The notes under the pieces are model-generated. The model had not been told where the DNA came from. It saw nothing but the letters and a program-made list of their open reading frames with translations, and did not search any database. Shown here in pieces: positions 8,697 through 17,672 of a stretch of 45,955 bases of DNA. The stretch comes from an uncultured Fibrobacter sp. (GTDB taxonomy: Bacteria > Fibrobacterota > Fibrobacteria > Fibrobacterales > Fibrobacteraceae), in assembly GCA_947165045.1 (NCBI GenBank), contig CAMUYW010000023.1, positions 1-45,955 of the forward strand, read 5' to 3'. Position 1 is the stretch's first letter, and the number at the start of each line of letters is the position of its first letter. The translations under genes and the position numbers were made by a program.

Positions 8697-9638
8697 GTGA
8701 GCGCTTTGGAAATTAAACACCTGTTTGGACTCCGTGGCGTGTCCAAGCATGATATCCGCCTGATTCTGGACCATGCAAAACAGTTCCGTGAAATTCTCGA
8801 ACGCCCGGTCAAGAAGGTCCCGAGCCTCCGGGGCATGACGGTCGTGAACTTGTTCTTCGAAAACAGCACCCGTACCCGTACGAGCTTTGAACTGGCCGAA
8901 AAGCGCCTCTCTGCCGACACGGTGAACTTTGCAAGCTCCAACTCTAGCGTCAAGAAGGGCGAAACGCTCGTCGATACGCTCCGCAACATCGAAGCCATGA
9001 AGATTGATATCGTGGTTGTGCGCCACAAGGGAACGGGCGTGCCCAAGTTCCTTGCCGACAACAGCAACGCGATTATCGTGAATGCTGGCGATGGTGCGCA
9101 CGAACACCCGACTCAGGCCCTCCTCGACATGTTGACGATCGAAGAAAAGCTTGGAACGCTCGAAGGCAAGAACGTGACGATTATCGGCGACATCCGCCAC
9201 AGTCGCGTGGCCCGCAGTAACCTCTGGGGCATGTCTACGATGGGCGCTCATGTAACGCTTTGCGGACCTTCGACCTTGGTGCCGCGTAACACGGAACTCA
9301 TGAATCACGTGACCTGGGAACCGGATGTGAGAAAGGCTGTCGCAAACGCCGACGCCATCATCGCTCTTCGTTTGCAGAAGGAACGCATGGACGACGCTCT
9401 TCTTCCAAGTATGCGCGAATACCGCAACACGTTCGGCATCACGGAAGAACTTTTGGCAAAAGCCAAGGACAAGGTTATCATTATGCACCCGGGTCCAATC
9501 AACCGTGGCGTGGAACTTGATTCCGATATCGCCGACGGCGAACATTCTGTAATTCTTGATCAGGTGACCAACGGCGTTGCTGTCCGTATGGCCGTTCTCT
9601 TCCTTTTGGCTGGAGGTCGCAACAATGAAAATGCGTAA
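8697..9638 (+). CDS. pyrB: Aspartate carbamoyltransferase catalytic chain
   Basis: Catalyses carbamoyl phosphate plus aspartate to N-carbamoyl-aspartate, the committed step of pyrimidine synthesis. A 313-residue chain with the carbamoyl-phosphate loop ENSTRTRTSF (STRTR at 57-61), KKGET, HPTQALLD and HPGPINRGVE, all intact. The start is GTG at 8697, with GGAGG inside the end of pyrR as ribosome site. Its 3' end overlaps the next gene by 14 bases. This chain followed by a dihydroorotase-like protein is the arrangement of class A aspartate transcarbamoylases, which need a DHOase or pseudo-DHOase partner for assembly. No regulatory pyrI gene is visible. Confidence 0.96.
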   Translation: MSALEIKHLFGLRGVSKHDIRLILDHAKQFREILERPVKKVPSLRGMTVVNLFFENSTRTRTSFELAEKRLSADTVNFASSNSSVKKGETLVDTLRNIEAMKIDIVVVRHKGTGVPKFLADNSNAIIVNAGDGAHEHPTQALLDMLTIEEKLGTLEGKNVTIIGDIRHSRVARSNLWGMSTMGAHVTLCGPSTLVPRNTELMNHVTWEPDVRKAVANADAIIALRLQKERMDDALLPSMREYRNTFGITEELLAKAKDKVIIMHPGPINRGVELDSDIADGEHSVILDQVTNGVAVRMAVLFLLAGGRNNENA

Positions 9639-10905
9639 GCCCAATAAAGAGTTTTATTCGAAAGTCGTTTTGAAAAATGCGAAGTTCTGGAACGGCAATG
9701 CCTTTGAACTGCGCGATGAAGTCTGCTTGATTGGTGCCGGTAATAACGAAGACTCTCTTGAATATGATAGCAATGGCGCCTTGGTCATGCCGGCTCTCTT
9801 TGCCCTTGGCATTGACTTTATGGAACCGCTTCGCGACGATGTCTATACCTATGTTGATGGTGTAGAAGCGATGCGTCGTGGCGGCTTTTATGGTGGCCTT
9901 TACGAAAGTGCGGCAAACCCGATTGACGATGCAGATAAGTTGACTGCTGCGATAAATCGTAGGCCGGTTGATGAGCCGGGCAATCCGTATGGGAGTAGTC
10001 TTGCTATCCGTTTCCTTGGTGCTTATAGCAAGGGCTTTGGAACAGACAGCCTCGCCGAAATGATGGAACTTGCTCAAACCGGTGTCGCGGGTTTCGGTGA
10101 CGGCAATGCAGCCATCCCGCATTCGCGTTTCCTCCGCCTTGCCATGGAATACGGCAAGATGACGGGCAAGCGTTTCTTCTTCCAGCCGATGGACAAGACG
10201 CTCCGCAAGAGCGGTTGCGTTCACGAAGGTGCTTATTCCGACATGCTCGGCATGAAGGGCATTCCTCGAATTGCAGAAACGATTGCTGCCTACACGGTTC
10301 TTGAAACGGCTCGATTCTTGCAGGTGCCGGTGCACTTCAAGCAAGTCACTTGTGGTGAAACGCTTGACCTTGTTCGTGATGCTCGCAAGAAGGGTATCGA
10401 TGTTACTTGCGATGTCGGTCTTTACCACTTGCTTTTCGATGATTCTTGCCTCGAAACGCTGGACTCCGCATACCACATCTTGCCGCCGATTCGCTCTGCA
10501 GTGGACCGCGACGCCTTGTGGCAGGGAATTGTTGATGGAACTGTCAATGCCATCAGCATGAACCATGCGCCGGTACTCCGTCAGGATAAGGTGGTGAACT
10601 TCGAAGATTCCGTGCCGGGTGCGCTTTCGTTGGAAGTTGCTCTCCCTGCAATTTGGAACAAACTTGTTGCCAAGGTGGGCGAGGCTCGCGCCATCGAACT
10701 TCTCTCGACTGGTCCGGCACGTTTGGCAAACGCCGTCCATGGAAAAAATCACGGGGACGACGTGGTTATTCTTGCTGCTGATAAACCGCACAAGGTTGTC
10801 GAAAGCGACTTCGCCGGTCACGTCTGCAATTCTCCGCTCTTGGGTAAGGAATTGCCGTCGTCGATCCTCGCAACATACATCAACGGAGTCTTTACTCAGT
10901 TGTAG
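9625..10905 (+). CDS. Pseudo-dihydroorotase (PyrC'/PyrX-like), metal ligands lost
   Basis: A 426-residue amidohydrolase-fold protein that aligns with type I dihydroorotase through GGFYGGLYESAANP, DLVRDARKKGIDVTCDV and INRR-like segments. Active enzymes bind zinc with DxHxH, a His near residue 188, HxxH, and DHAP. Here D64-F65-M66-E67 replaces the first pair, Q188 and Q241 replace two further His, and N314 stands in NHAP instead of DHAP. Catalysis is therefore unlikely. In Pseudomonas-type class A ATCases an inactive DHOase homologue holds the ATCase together, and the 14-base overlap with pyrB fits that role here. I start at ATG 9625, preceded by GGAGGT. A true pyrC must lie elsewhere in the genome. 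Confidence 0.85.
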   Translation: MKMRKPNKEFYSKVVLKNAKFWNGNAFELRDEVCLIGAGNNEDSLEYDSNGALVMPALFALGIDFMEPLRDDVYTYVDGVEAMRRGGFYGGLYESAANPIDDADKLTAAINRRPVDEPGNPYGSSLAIRFLGAYSKGFGTDSLAEMMELAQTGVAGFGDGNAAIPHSRFLRLAMEYGKMTGKRFFFQPMDKTLRKSGCVHEGAYSDMLGMKGIPRIAETIAAYTVLETARFLQVPVHFKQVTCGETLDLVRDARKKGIDVTCDVGLYHLLFDDSCLETLDSAYHILPPIRSAVDRDALWQGIVDGTVNAISMNHAPVLRQDKVVNFEDSVPGALSLEVALPAIWNKLVAKVGEARAIELLSTGPARLANAVHGKNHGDDVVILAADKPHKVVESDFAGHVCNSPLLGKELPSSILATYINGVFTQL

Positions 10906-10919
10906 TTTGGTGGGTGCCG

Positions 10920-11927
10920 ATGGAAAGTGTTCTTCGAGAAGTTTGGGAATTTTTCCAGATTTATATACTTCCGGTTCTTCCGTTTGTTGCGCTGGTGTTG
11001 ATTGAAGTACACCTCATGTACAATCGTCGCGAAAACGATGTGATGTTTGGTACAGAATCGTTTAACGAGAAGATCAAGGCGTTTGAATTTACGCCTAAGG
11101 AAGTGCGTACGCTGGAAAAGTTGGTGCGTTCATCTAAGTTCGAAAACAAGGATGCCGTGCTGAATTCTTCGGGACTTTTTGAAGCGGCAGTCACTGAATT
11201 TTACCGTATCCGTAACGTATTTTCCGTTCGAGACGAAACGCTCGAAGCGATTGCCGGCTTGAGACGGAAAATGGATTTTACGGGGTCCAATCCTTTGACG
11301 ATGGTTTGCTCCACGAGACAGTTCAATGTGGGGGACCGCGTGGATTTGGAATTTGATGGAGGACAAGTCTTTAAGCGTGCGACAATTCTGGAACGTTCCG
11401 AAAAAACGTGGAGTGTAAAGATTGAGGGTTCCTCAGTTTTAGCCAAGTCTTTGTCTGGTTCTCGAGTTCTCGTCCGCTGGACCCGCATGAACGATGCCGT
11501 CTATTCAAAACGAATTACCGTTTTTGCGGCAACTCCTGATAAAGTAATCTTAAACCATAGTGACTCGCTCGACAAGGAACAGCTACGTAAGTGGCTTCGT
11601 GAAATTGTCGATTTCCCGGTTACAGCGACGTTCCCGAACGGCGAGGTGCACTCTGGTGTACTTTATGACCTTTCTGCTGGTGGTATTTTGCTTGGACTGG
11701 CCGAAGATTGCAAGCCGGACCAGCAGTTCTCCATTTCGTTTGAACTTCCGACATTTGGAGTACAGAACGTGGATGTCAAGGTTTTGAACAATCTTGGCCA
11801 TCGAAATCCGAACTTTCCGCAGTATAATTCCATTTCGGCTGTGTTTACTGGGGCGTATGCATGGACTCAGGAACGAGTTCTACAGTACATTTTTGAGGTA
11901 ACTCGTAAAACAAAGGCAAAAAAATAG
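10920..11927 (+). CDS. Membrane-anchored PilZ-domain protein
   Basis: A 335-residue protein. Residues about 10-32 form one hydrophobic helix (IYILPVLPFVALVLIEVHLM). Residues about 130-190 look like a YcgR-like N-terminal barrel (FNVGDRVDLEFDGG). The C-terminal PilZ domain has RKWLR (RxxxR) and DLSAGG (DxSxxG), so both cyclic-di-GMP binding motifs are intact. It is likely a c-di-GMP sensor at the inner membrane. It starts 14 bases after the pseudo-DHOase stop and lies 113 bases ahead of the pilus operon, which has its own promoter. It may act on pili or other surface machinery; that is inference. ATG 10920 has GGTGGG 5 bases upstream; GTG 10914 is the alternative. Confidence 0.85.
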   Translation: MESVLREVWEFFQIYILPVLPFVALVLIEVHLMYNRRENDVMFGTESFNEKIKAFEFTPKEVRTLEKLVRSSKFENKDAVLNSSGLFEAAVTEFYRIRNVFSVRDETLEAIAGLRRKMDFTGSNPLTMVCSTRQFNVGDRVDLEFDGGQVFKRATILERSEKTWSVKIEGSSVLAKSLSGSRVLVRWTRMNDAVYSKRITVFAATPDKVILNHSDSLDKEQLRKWLREIVDFPVTATFPNGEVHSGVLYDLSAGGILLGLAEDCKPDQQFSISFELPTFGVQNVDVKVLNNLGHRNPNFPQYNSISAVFTGAYAWTQERVLQYIFEVTRKTKAKK

Positions 11928-11979
11928 GGGTAAATAGCGTTACAACTTAGATTTATGTGTTTTTGAGATGATTTTTCGC

Positions 11980-12008
11980 TTGACATTCGCTGTTTATGAA
12001 AGTAAAAT
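11980..12008 (+). promoter_or_regulatory. Sigma-70-type promoter of the pilMNOPQ operon
   Basis: TTGACA (11980-11985), a 17-base spacer and TAAAAT (12003-12008). This is a near-consensus pair and leaves a leader of roughly 25 bases before the TTG start of pilM. Confidence 0.8.
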
Positions 12009-12040
12009 TTACATAGTATTGTTTCCTATCGGAGTTTATT

Positions 12041-13189
12041 TTGGCTTTAGGGTTGATTGCTAGAATTCGTGGAGAGCGCGAAACTGTTGGCATAGATGTT
12101 GGCCACTACAGCATCAAGTACGTTAAGGTCTATCATGATGCTAACGGTAAAAGGATTGTGCGCGAGGTGGACTTGGAACCTGTTCCTGCGGGCTCCATTA
12201 TTAATGGTCTTATCCAGAGGCGCGATTCTGATGATTTGGCCGCAGATCCAGGCGCGAAGAAAGAAAAGGACGGCTTTGACAAGTTGGGCGAGGCGTTCTC
12301 CAAGCTTATGCTTCGCCACCCGATTGATGAAAATGTGGATGTCGTGGCTTCAGTGAACTGTGGTGCCGGTGAAGGGGGCGTGCTGGTTGACCGTCTCTCG
12401 ATCAAGGTCCCGAAAAACGGAAACGAAGAGGCTATAATCGTTCAGACTGCTCAGTCCCGTCCTCCGTTCGATGACCAGGACAACGTTCTGGACTATGAGG
12501 TTGTCTCTCGTGAAGGTGACGAAGTCAAGGTGAATGTCGTTGCCGCGAAGAGTTCTATGCTTGATTCCTGGGCGCAGTTCTTTAACCGCAAGGGAATTAA
12601 GCTTTCTGCATTGGATGTCGATATCTTTGGATTGTTGAATGCGTTTGTTATGACTGCTACCGATGAAGAGCGCAAGAAAACGACCGCTATCTTCAATATC
12701 GGTGATAACAAGATGAGCGTTGGTTTTATTCAGGATGGCACTTTCCATTCCGTGCGATCCATGAATGGCGGTTCGTTGAATGTTATTATTAACAAACTAT
12801 CTTCTAGCCTTGATATTTCCGCTGAAAAGTGCCATGAAATGTTTGAGAAAAACGACTTGAAAGTTATTGACAATGTCGCTATCTCGGTGCTTGAAGATGC
12901 TATGAAAGTTGCATTTGAAGAGCTCATGTCGCAAATTACGTTTGGAATCCGTTATCATTCTTCTGCTGAAGATTCCCGCCCGCTCGAAAGAATCTTGATT
13001 GGCGGTGGTGGTGCTGCCGTTCCTGGGCTTTTGGAATACATTGCCGAAAAGACCGGAATCGAAACGGGTACCGTAAACCCCTTCCGCTCTGTGGAATGTG
13101 ATTCAAGCGTGGTCGACAGGGAAGGCATGTCTGTTGCTCTGTCTAACATTTACGCCCCGGCTTTGGGACTTGCAATGAGGAAGTTCTAA
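12041..13189 (+). CDS. pilM: Type IV pilus assembly protein PilM
   Basis: An actin-like cytoplasmic ATPase-fold protein that binds the PilN tail and links the inner-membrane alignment complex to the pilus motor. A 382-residue chain: phosphate-loop-like VGIDVGHYSIKYVKV at the N-terminus, IFNIGDNKMSVGFI as the second phosphate motif and ILIGGGGAAVPGL as the adenosine motif. Order and spacing match PilM/FtsA-like proteins. The start is TTG at 12041 with GGAG 6 bases upstream; this rare start gives the expected N-terminus. A loop of charged residues at about 60-85 (RRDSDD...KKEKDG) looks longer than usual. First gene of the operon; its stop overlaps the pilN start by one base (TAATG). Confidence 0.93.
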   Translation: MALGLIARIRGERETVGIDVGHYSIKYVKVYHDANGKRIVREVDLEPVPAGSIINGLIQRRDSDDLAADPGAKKEKDGFDKLGEAFSKLMLRHPIDENVDVVASVNCGAGEGGVLVDRLSIKVPKNGNEEAIIVQTAQSRPPFDDQDNVLDYEVVSREGDEVKVNVVAAKSSMLDSWAQFFNRKGIKLSALDVDIFGLLNAFVMTATDEERKKTTAIFNIGDNKMSVGFIQDGTFHSVRSMNGGSLNVIINKLSSSLDISAEKCHEMFEKNDLKVIDNVAISVLEDAMKVAFEELMSQITFGIRYHSSAEDSRPLERILIGGGGAAVPGLLEYIAEKTGIETGTVNPFRSVECDSSVVDREGMSVALSNIYAPALGLAMRKF

Positions 13190-13800
13190 TGGCTACGAAA
13201 AAGAATAAAGGTGCCAATAAGGCGCTTGCAATTACGATTAACCTTTTGCCGGGTGAACACCGCAAAAAGCAAAAGGACTTGACTTGGCTTACTGACCGCC
13301 GTGTTGTGTGGCCTACTGTTATTTTCATTGTTGCTGTATTTGTTGCGTTGTTCATTTATGCTTTCACGCTGGAATCTATTTCCAGTCTGGATGCCGACCT
13401 CCAGTCTAAACGCGCTGCTGTTGAACGTGAACGTCCGTTGCTCAAGAAAATCAGCGATTTGGAAAAGCATCAGTCTATTATCAATACAAAGATTAATGCT
13501 CTCAAGTCTATCCAGATTAGCAAAAAGCGTTGGGTCGTGCTGTTCGAGAACATCTCTTCTGTTTTGCCTCCGAACATGTGGCTCATGAGCTTGTCGCAAG
13601 TGAGCGAATTCAACCTCGAAATGAAGGGGACCACGTTTGACTTTTCTGAAGTCGCGGAATACATGGTCAAGCTCGAAAAGCAAGTCAGCGTAGAGAAAGT
13701 CTCGCTCGTATCCATCTCGACAACAAAGGTTGATGGTGACGAGGCCTATAGCTTTACACTCAAGGTTGAACTTAAACGCGATCTTGGTGAGGAGGGTTGA
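13189..13800 (+). CDS. pilN: Type IV pilus assembly protein PilN
   Basis: A 203-residue bitopic inner-membrane protein. The short cytoplasmic tail contains ITINLLPGEHRKK, the INLLP-type motif that PilN uses to bind PilM. One transmembrane helix follows at about 43-63 (VIFIVAVFVALFIYAF), then a coiled coil (about 65-105) and a periplasmic ferredoxin-like domain. It pairs with PilO in the alignment complex. Starts at the last base of the pilM stop codon and ends one base before pilO, which fits translational coupling. Confidence 0.92.
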   Translation: MATKKNKGANKALAITINLLPGEHRKKQKDLTWLTDRRVVWPTVIFIVAVFVALFIYAFTLESISSLDADLQSKRAAVERERPLLKKISDLEKHQSIINTKINALKSIQISKKRWVVLFENISSVLPPNMWLMSLSQVSEFNLEMKGTTFDFSEVAEYMVKLEKQVSVEKVSLVSISTTKVDGDEAYSFTLKVELKRDLGEEG

Positions 13801-13801
13801 T

Positions 13802-14407
13802 ATGGGCAATCTTAATATTGACTTAAAAGACAAGAAAAATGTTTATTGCATCGTCACGATTGCCCTGATCCTTTTATTGTCATATTCTGTTTATCAGTAC
13901 ATATGGGTACCGTATGAAGAAGAATATGGACGTCTTAATGGACAATTAGAATCTGCAACGATTGAACTCAACAAGATTGAATCCAAGAAGCATCGTGTTG
14001 CAGAACTTGAAATGCAACTTGCACAGGCCGAAAAGGATTTCCAGAAACTGAAGGAAATGTTCCCGGAAGAGGAAAAAGTTCCTCTGCGCTTGCAGGACCT
14101 TTATTCTGTGCTGCGTAGCTCTGGCGTGCAAATCCAGAAGTTCAATCCCGAAGGTCGTTCCGAAAGGGAACACTACATCGAGAACCGCTATTCCATTGCT
14201 GTCAATTCCGGCTATCACATGCTGGGTTACTTGTTTGCAGAAATTGCAAACTTCAATTACCCGACAGCGATTACGAACTTGAAGCTTTCGCGCTATTCCG
14301 GCATTGCTGCCGAAGTGCAGAAAGCTGAAACTCACGGTTGGACTCCGATTACCATGTCGGTGAATTTCAACTTGACCACTTATACATCCAAGAAGGTTGG
14401 CAAATAA
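13802..14407 (+). CDS. pilO: Type IV pilus assembly protein PilO
   Basis: A 201-residue protein: short cytoplasmic tail, one transmembrane helix at about 15-34 (YCIVTIALILLLSYSVYQYI), a heptad-like coiled coil (about 40-95) and a C-terminal ferredoxin-like domain, as in PilO. It forms heterodimers with PilN in the periplasm. ATG 13802 has GAGGAGGG directly upstream. An in-frame extension upstream to 13730 would overlap pilN heavily and is rejected. The stop overlaps the next ATG (TAATG). Confidence 0.9.
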   Translation: MGNLNIDLKDKKNVYCIVTIALILLLSYSVYQYIWVPYEEEYGRLNGQLESATIELNKIESKKHRVAELEMQLAQAEKDFQKLKEMFPEEEKVPLRLQDLYSVLRSSGVQIQKFNPEGRSEREHYIENRYSIAVNSGYHMLGYLFAEIANFNYPTAITNLKLSRYSGIAAEVQKAETHGWTPITMSVNFNLTTYTSKKVGK

Positions 14408-16182
14408 TGAAATGCAAGTTCCTTCTTATGCTGTTATCGAGTGCCGTGGCCTTACAGGCTGCGCTCATTAAGGATGTCCGTTTTAATTGCGCGAAGAATT
14501 GCCAGATGGAATTCCAATTTGCCTCTGACAAGAATTTGCCGACATTCTTCCAGAAATACGATAATGCATCCAAGACATTGACGGTTGGTTTTTCCGAATC
14601 AGATTTTGCTTTTGGTGCTGGTGATTTTGATATCGATGCTTCGTCGCCGTTTGTGCGTTCCATGAAAGTTTCCAAGGAACTATACCGCGGCATGAACTTC
14701 TTGATGATTAGAATGCCGGTGGGTGCTTCTGTAAATTCTGACAAGAATGCAATTGCGCTTGATAAGTCTAGCTTCTTTTTGAAGTTTGCTGCTAAAAACG
14801 GGAAGTCCTGGACATTCTCCAAGCTTTTTGCTAGTAAAAAAGCGGCTGCAGAAAAGGCTGCCCGTGAGGAAGAAAAGCGCTTGGCAGCCGAACGCAAGGC
14901 CGCCGAAAAGCAAGCCGCTCTCGATCGCAAGGCCGCCGAAAAGCAGGCTCTCTTAGATAAAAAGGCTGCTGAAGCCGAACGCAAAGCTGCCGAGAAGGCA
15001 GCCCGCGAAGAAGAAAAGCGTATGGCAGCTGAGCTCAAGGCCGCTAAACTGCGCTCTCAGCAACAGCCGGAAGCTGTAAATGTGGCGCCGGCGGGTGCAT
15101 CCGCTTTGCTCCCGGGACTTAAGGAAATGACGGTCCTTATCGGTTCTGGAATGGAACAGTTCCGCTTGGTTGCTGATTCTCGCTTGAGCATTGGCGAAGT
15201 CTCGAATCCGAACGCCAACTTTGTAATTACTGTCACGGCTAAAGGTCCTGAACGTTCTCCGGTGTTCAAGGTGAATGCTGGTGCTCTTGTGAAGTCTGTG
15301 TTTTGGGATCCGAACGGCCTCAATATCCAGCTTTCTGCAGGTGCGAAGCCGATAATCTTGGTGCAGGATGGCGTCTTGATTTTGCAGACTGCTGAAAATG
15401 CAATTCGTCGTGAAGGCTTTGTTTTCTGGAGTGCTCGTCCAAACGGTATTTACGTGCGCGATTGGATGAAGGCTCCGGATCCGGTTTCCGAATTCTCGGA
15501 ATTTGTGAAGTCTTATGAAAAGGAAAGCAAGAAAGTTGTTTCGAGTGCTCAGACATTCCATTTGCGCCCTGTTTTGCGTGAATTGATTGTCGTTGCCGAA
15601 GAAACGGAATTCTATGCCGCTCCGAGCGAAAAGTCTCAGGTTATGCGTCGTGTTGTCTTTGGCGATCGACTCGTGAATATGGACTTGACTGGGCTTTATC
15701 GTAAGGTTCAGATTGGAAACAAGATTGGTTACGTGAATCGCCGTGCCGTAAGCTTTACTGATGAGCTTTCTGCTGTTCAGATGGAACGCCTTAAAAAGGT
15801 GGATCAGGAACGCGGTGATATGCTTACACAAGGCCTAAAACCGGTTGGTAGTGCTCTCGATGAACTTTATGAAGACCGCGTGACTTACAGTTCCTTCGGC
15901 CGTCGTGATCCGTTTGTTGAAGTCAAGGGCCTTGTTGAAGAAGGTATTAATATCGACCAGGTTGAATTGGTGGGTATCATTTGGGAATCCGAGGAGCCGG
16001 TGGCTATCCTTGTTGACTCCAAGAATCCGGGCGTGTCTTACACCATCAAGGAAGGTGATAAGATCATGAATGGAAAAGTTCTTAAAATTACACAAACTGA
16101 TGTGCTCTTCTTGATTCAAGAATTCGGGGTGAGCCGTCGCTACTCTATGGGTCTTCCCGATAAATTTGGGGGTCAAAAGTGA
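14407..16182 (+). CDS. pilP: Enlarged PilP-like lipid-free protein with AMIN-like, Ala/Lys-repeat, SH3-like and PilP domains
   Basis: A 591-residue secreted protein, far longer than usual PilP (~175). Signal peptide 1-19 with no lipobox Cys. An AMIN-like domain lies at about 20-135. A charged helix of AAEKAAREEEKR-type repeats covers about 145-220. A second AMIN-like segment is at about 235-335, an SH3-like domain (ELIVVAEETEFYAAP...VGYVNRRAVS style) at about 390-450, and a PilP-like domain at about 500-585 (VELVGIIWESEEPVAIL, YTIKEGDKIMNGKV). PilP joins the PilNO complex to the secretin. Here the peptidoglycan-binding AMIN role appears moved from the secretin to PilP. Starts within the pilO stop and ends overlapping the secretin start. 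Confidence 0.82.
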   Translation: MKCKFLLMLLSSAVALQAALIKDVRFNCAKNCQMEFQFASDKNLPTFFQKYDNASKTLTVGFSESDFAFGAGDFDIDASSPFVRSMKVSKELYRGMNFLMIRMPVGASVNSDKNAIALDKSSFFLKFAAKNGKSWTFSKLFASKKAAAEKAAREEEKRLAAERKAAEKQAALDRKAAEKQALLDKKAAEAERKAAEKAAREEEKRMAAELKAAKLRSQQQPEAVNVAPAGASALLPGLKEMTVLIGSGMEQFRLVADSRLSIGEVSNPNANFVITVTAKGPERSPVFKVNAGALVKSVFWDPNGLNIQLSAGAKPIILVQDGVLILQTAENAIRREGFVFWSARPNGIYVRDWMKAPDPVSEFSEFVKSYEKESKKVVSSAQTFHLRPVLRELIVVAEETEFYAAPSEKSQVMRRVVFGDRLVNMDLTGLYRKVQIGNKIGYVNRRAVSFTDELSAVQMERLKKVDQERGDMLTQGLKPVGSALDELYEDRVTYSSFGRRDPFVEVKGLVEEGINIDQVELVGIIWESEEPVAILVDSKNPGVSYTIKEGDKIMNGKVLKITQTDVLFLIQEFGVSRRYSMGLPDKFGGQK

Positions 16183-17651
16183 AAAAGCTGACTAAAATTC
16201 TGACGATTCTTGTTATGGTGGCTAGTTTTGCTACCGTGTGGGCTGCTCCTGCCGAAGGCACTGTTGCTCCAAATAAGAAGTTATATGACTTCAACTTTGT
16301 CAATATGGACTATGAAGCCATTTTCCGTTCTGTGTCGGTGATTGCTGGCGTGGACATCTTGATTGCTCCTGATGTTAAGGGTAAAATCAGCTTGCGCGTG
16401 ACCAAGAAGACCTGGCAAGAAACTTTGGACATTATTTGTAACATGAATGACCTTACGTGGGTTATTCAGGACAAGTACATTTCCATCCAGCGCTTGAGTA
16501 CATATCAGGCAAAGCAAAAGAAGATTGCTGACGAAGAAAGTCAGGCTGAGCAGAACGCTCCTCTTGTTCGTAAGAATTTCCAGGTGCACCATGCTAAGGC
16601 CGATGAACTCGTCAAGGTTCTTGAAAGCATGAAGTCGAACCGTGGTAAGATTTCTGTTGTGGAACGTACGAACTCCATCATTGTCTATGATACCGAAAGC
16701 CGCATCGAACAGATGGGAAATGCTTTGGTTGAACTTGATGTCGAAACGCTCCAGATTATGATTACCGCAAAGCTTGTTGTTGTAAACAGCGAACTTGCTC
16801 GTGAACTCGGTGTGGACTGGACTGCTGCTATGGGATCTTCTACACTTACTCCGGGTACTGCAGTCGCAGCAACGGGATCTACAGCTGGTTCTAGCAGAAT
16901 CAGTGGTACAATCCAGTCTTTCCCGAACAATGGAACTTCTCCTGCTGTAAGTAAGGCTAGTACGGCCATTACGGCAAGTCTCTTGGACAACAATCTCCAA
17001 ATTGCCATTTCGAACTTGATGGGCGATGCTTCTACGGAAGTGTTGGCTAGCCCGCAGGTTTCTACGCTTGATAATACCGAAGCTCAAGTGTTCATGGGTG
17101 ACAAGGTTTCTATCCGCGTGATTGACGATAGTGGTGAATCTTCGACCAAGATGGTGGAAACTGGTATCAAGCTCACGGTCACGCCGCACGTTTCTGGCGA
17201 CAACCGCATCTTGCTCGATCTCCATCCGGAAAACAACTCCTATGGCTATGACGAAAAGGGTGAAGTCGTGATTTCGACTCAGGAAGCAAAGACCAAGGTT
17301 GTTGTAGCTGACGGTGAAACGGTTGTGATCGGTGGCCTTACCCGCAATGAAAACACGGAAAGCGAAAGCGGTATTCCGTTCCTCAAGGATATTCCGCTTC
17401 TCGGTAACCTCTTCAAGTATAGCCGTAAGTCTATCACGAAGAAAGACCTCGTGATCTTTGTTACTCCGAGAATCATCCGCAACTATATCGGCAACGTCGA
17501 TATTTCCGAAAAGTCCGAAGCAACTTCTAGCGTTGCAGCTCCGGAACTCAAGCCGGTTGAACAGCCTGTTGACGATGCTCCGGTTGCAACGGGTGAAACG
17601 CCGGACGCTCCGGTCCCGGAAAATTCCCACGACGACAGTTGGAATCAGTAA
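16179..17651 (+). CDS. pilQ: Type IV pilus secretin PilQ (short form without AMIN domain)
   Basis: Outer-membrane ring through which the pilus passes. 490 residues, shorter than Pseudomonas PilQ (~700). Signal peptide 1-22 (ends VWA). N0/STN domain at about 35-110 (DFNFVNMDYEAIFRSVSVI), N1 at about 125-190, then the secretin core with GETVVIGGLTR and VPFLKDIPLLG-like IPFLKDIPLLGNLFK, closing with DLVIFVTPRII. The C-terminal 50 residues are Pro/Glu/Asp-rich tail. No AMIN repeats at the N-terminus, which matches their presence on the upstream PilP. GTG start at 16179 overlaps the upstream TGA by 4 bases. Operon ends at the terminator at 17673. Confidence 0.94.
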   Translation: MKKLTKILTILVMVASFATVWAAPAEGTVAPNKKLYDFNFVNMDYEAIFRSVSVIAGVDILIAPDVKGKISLRVTKKTWQETLDIICNMNDLTWVIQDKYISIQRLSTYQAKQKKIADEESQAEQNAPLVRKNFQVHHAKADELVKVLESMKSNRGKISVVERTNSIIVYDTESRIEQMGNALVELDVETLQIMITAKLVVVNSELARELGVDWTAAMGSSTLTPGTAVAATGSTAGSSRISGTIQSFPNNGTSPAVSKASTAITASLLDNNLQIAISNLMGDASTEVLASPQVSTLDNTEAQVFMGDKVSIRVIDDSGESSTKMVETGIKLTVTPHVSGDNRILLDLHPENNSYGYDEKGEVVISTQEAKTKVVVADGETVVIGGLTRNENTESESGIPFLKDIPLLGNLFKYSRKSITKKDLVIFVTPRIIRNYIGNVDISEKSEATSSVAAPELKPVEQPVDDAPVATGETPDAPVPENSHDDSWNQ

Positions 17652-17672
17652 TCTGTAAAGTTTGCAACAAGA

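Noticed and set aside
9499..10821. 440-codon open frame on the minus strand
   Set aside because: It lies antisense to the pseudo-dihydroorotase, which has clear homology, ribosome site and operon context; the antisense product is His/Arg-rich and lacks any family pattern.
16281..17630. 449-codon open frame on the minus strand
   Set aside because: Antisense shadow of the secretin gene; composition typical of reverse-strand reading.
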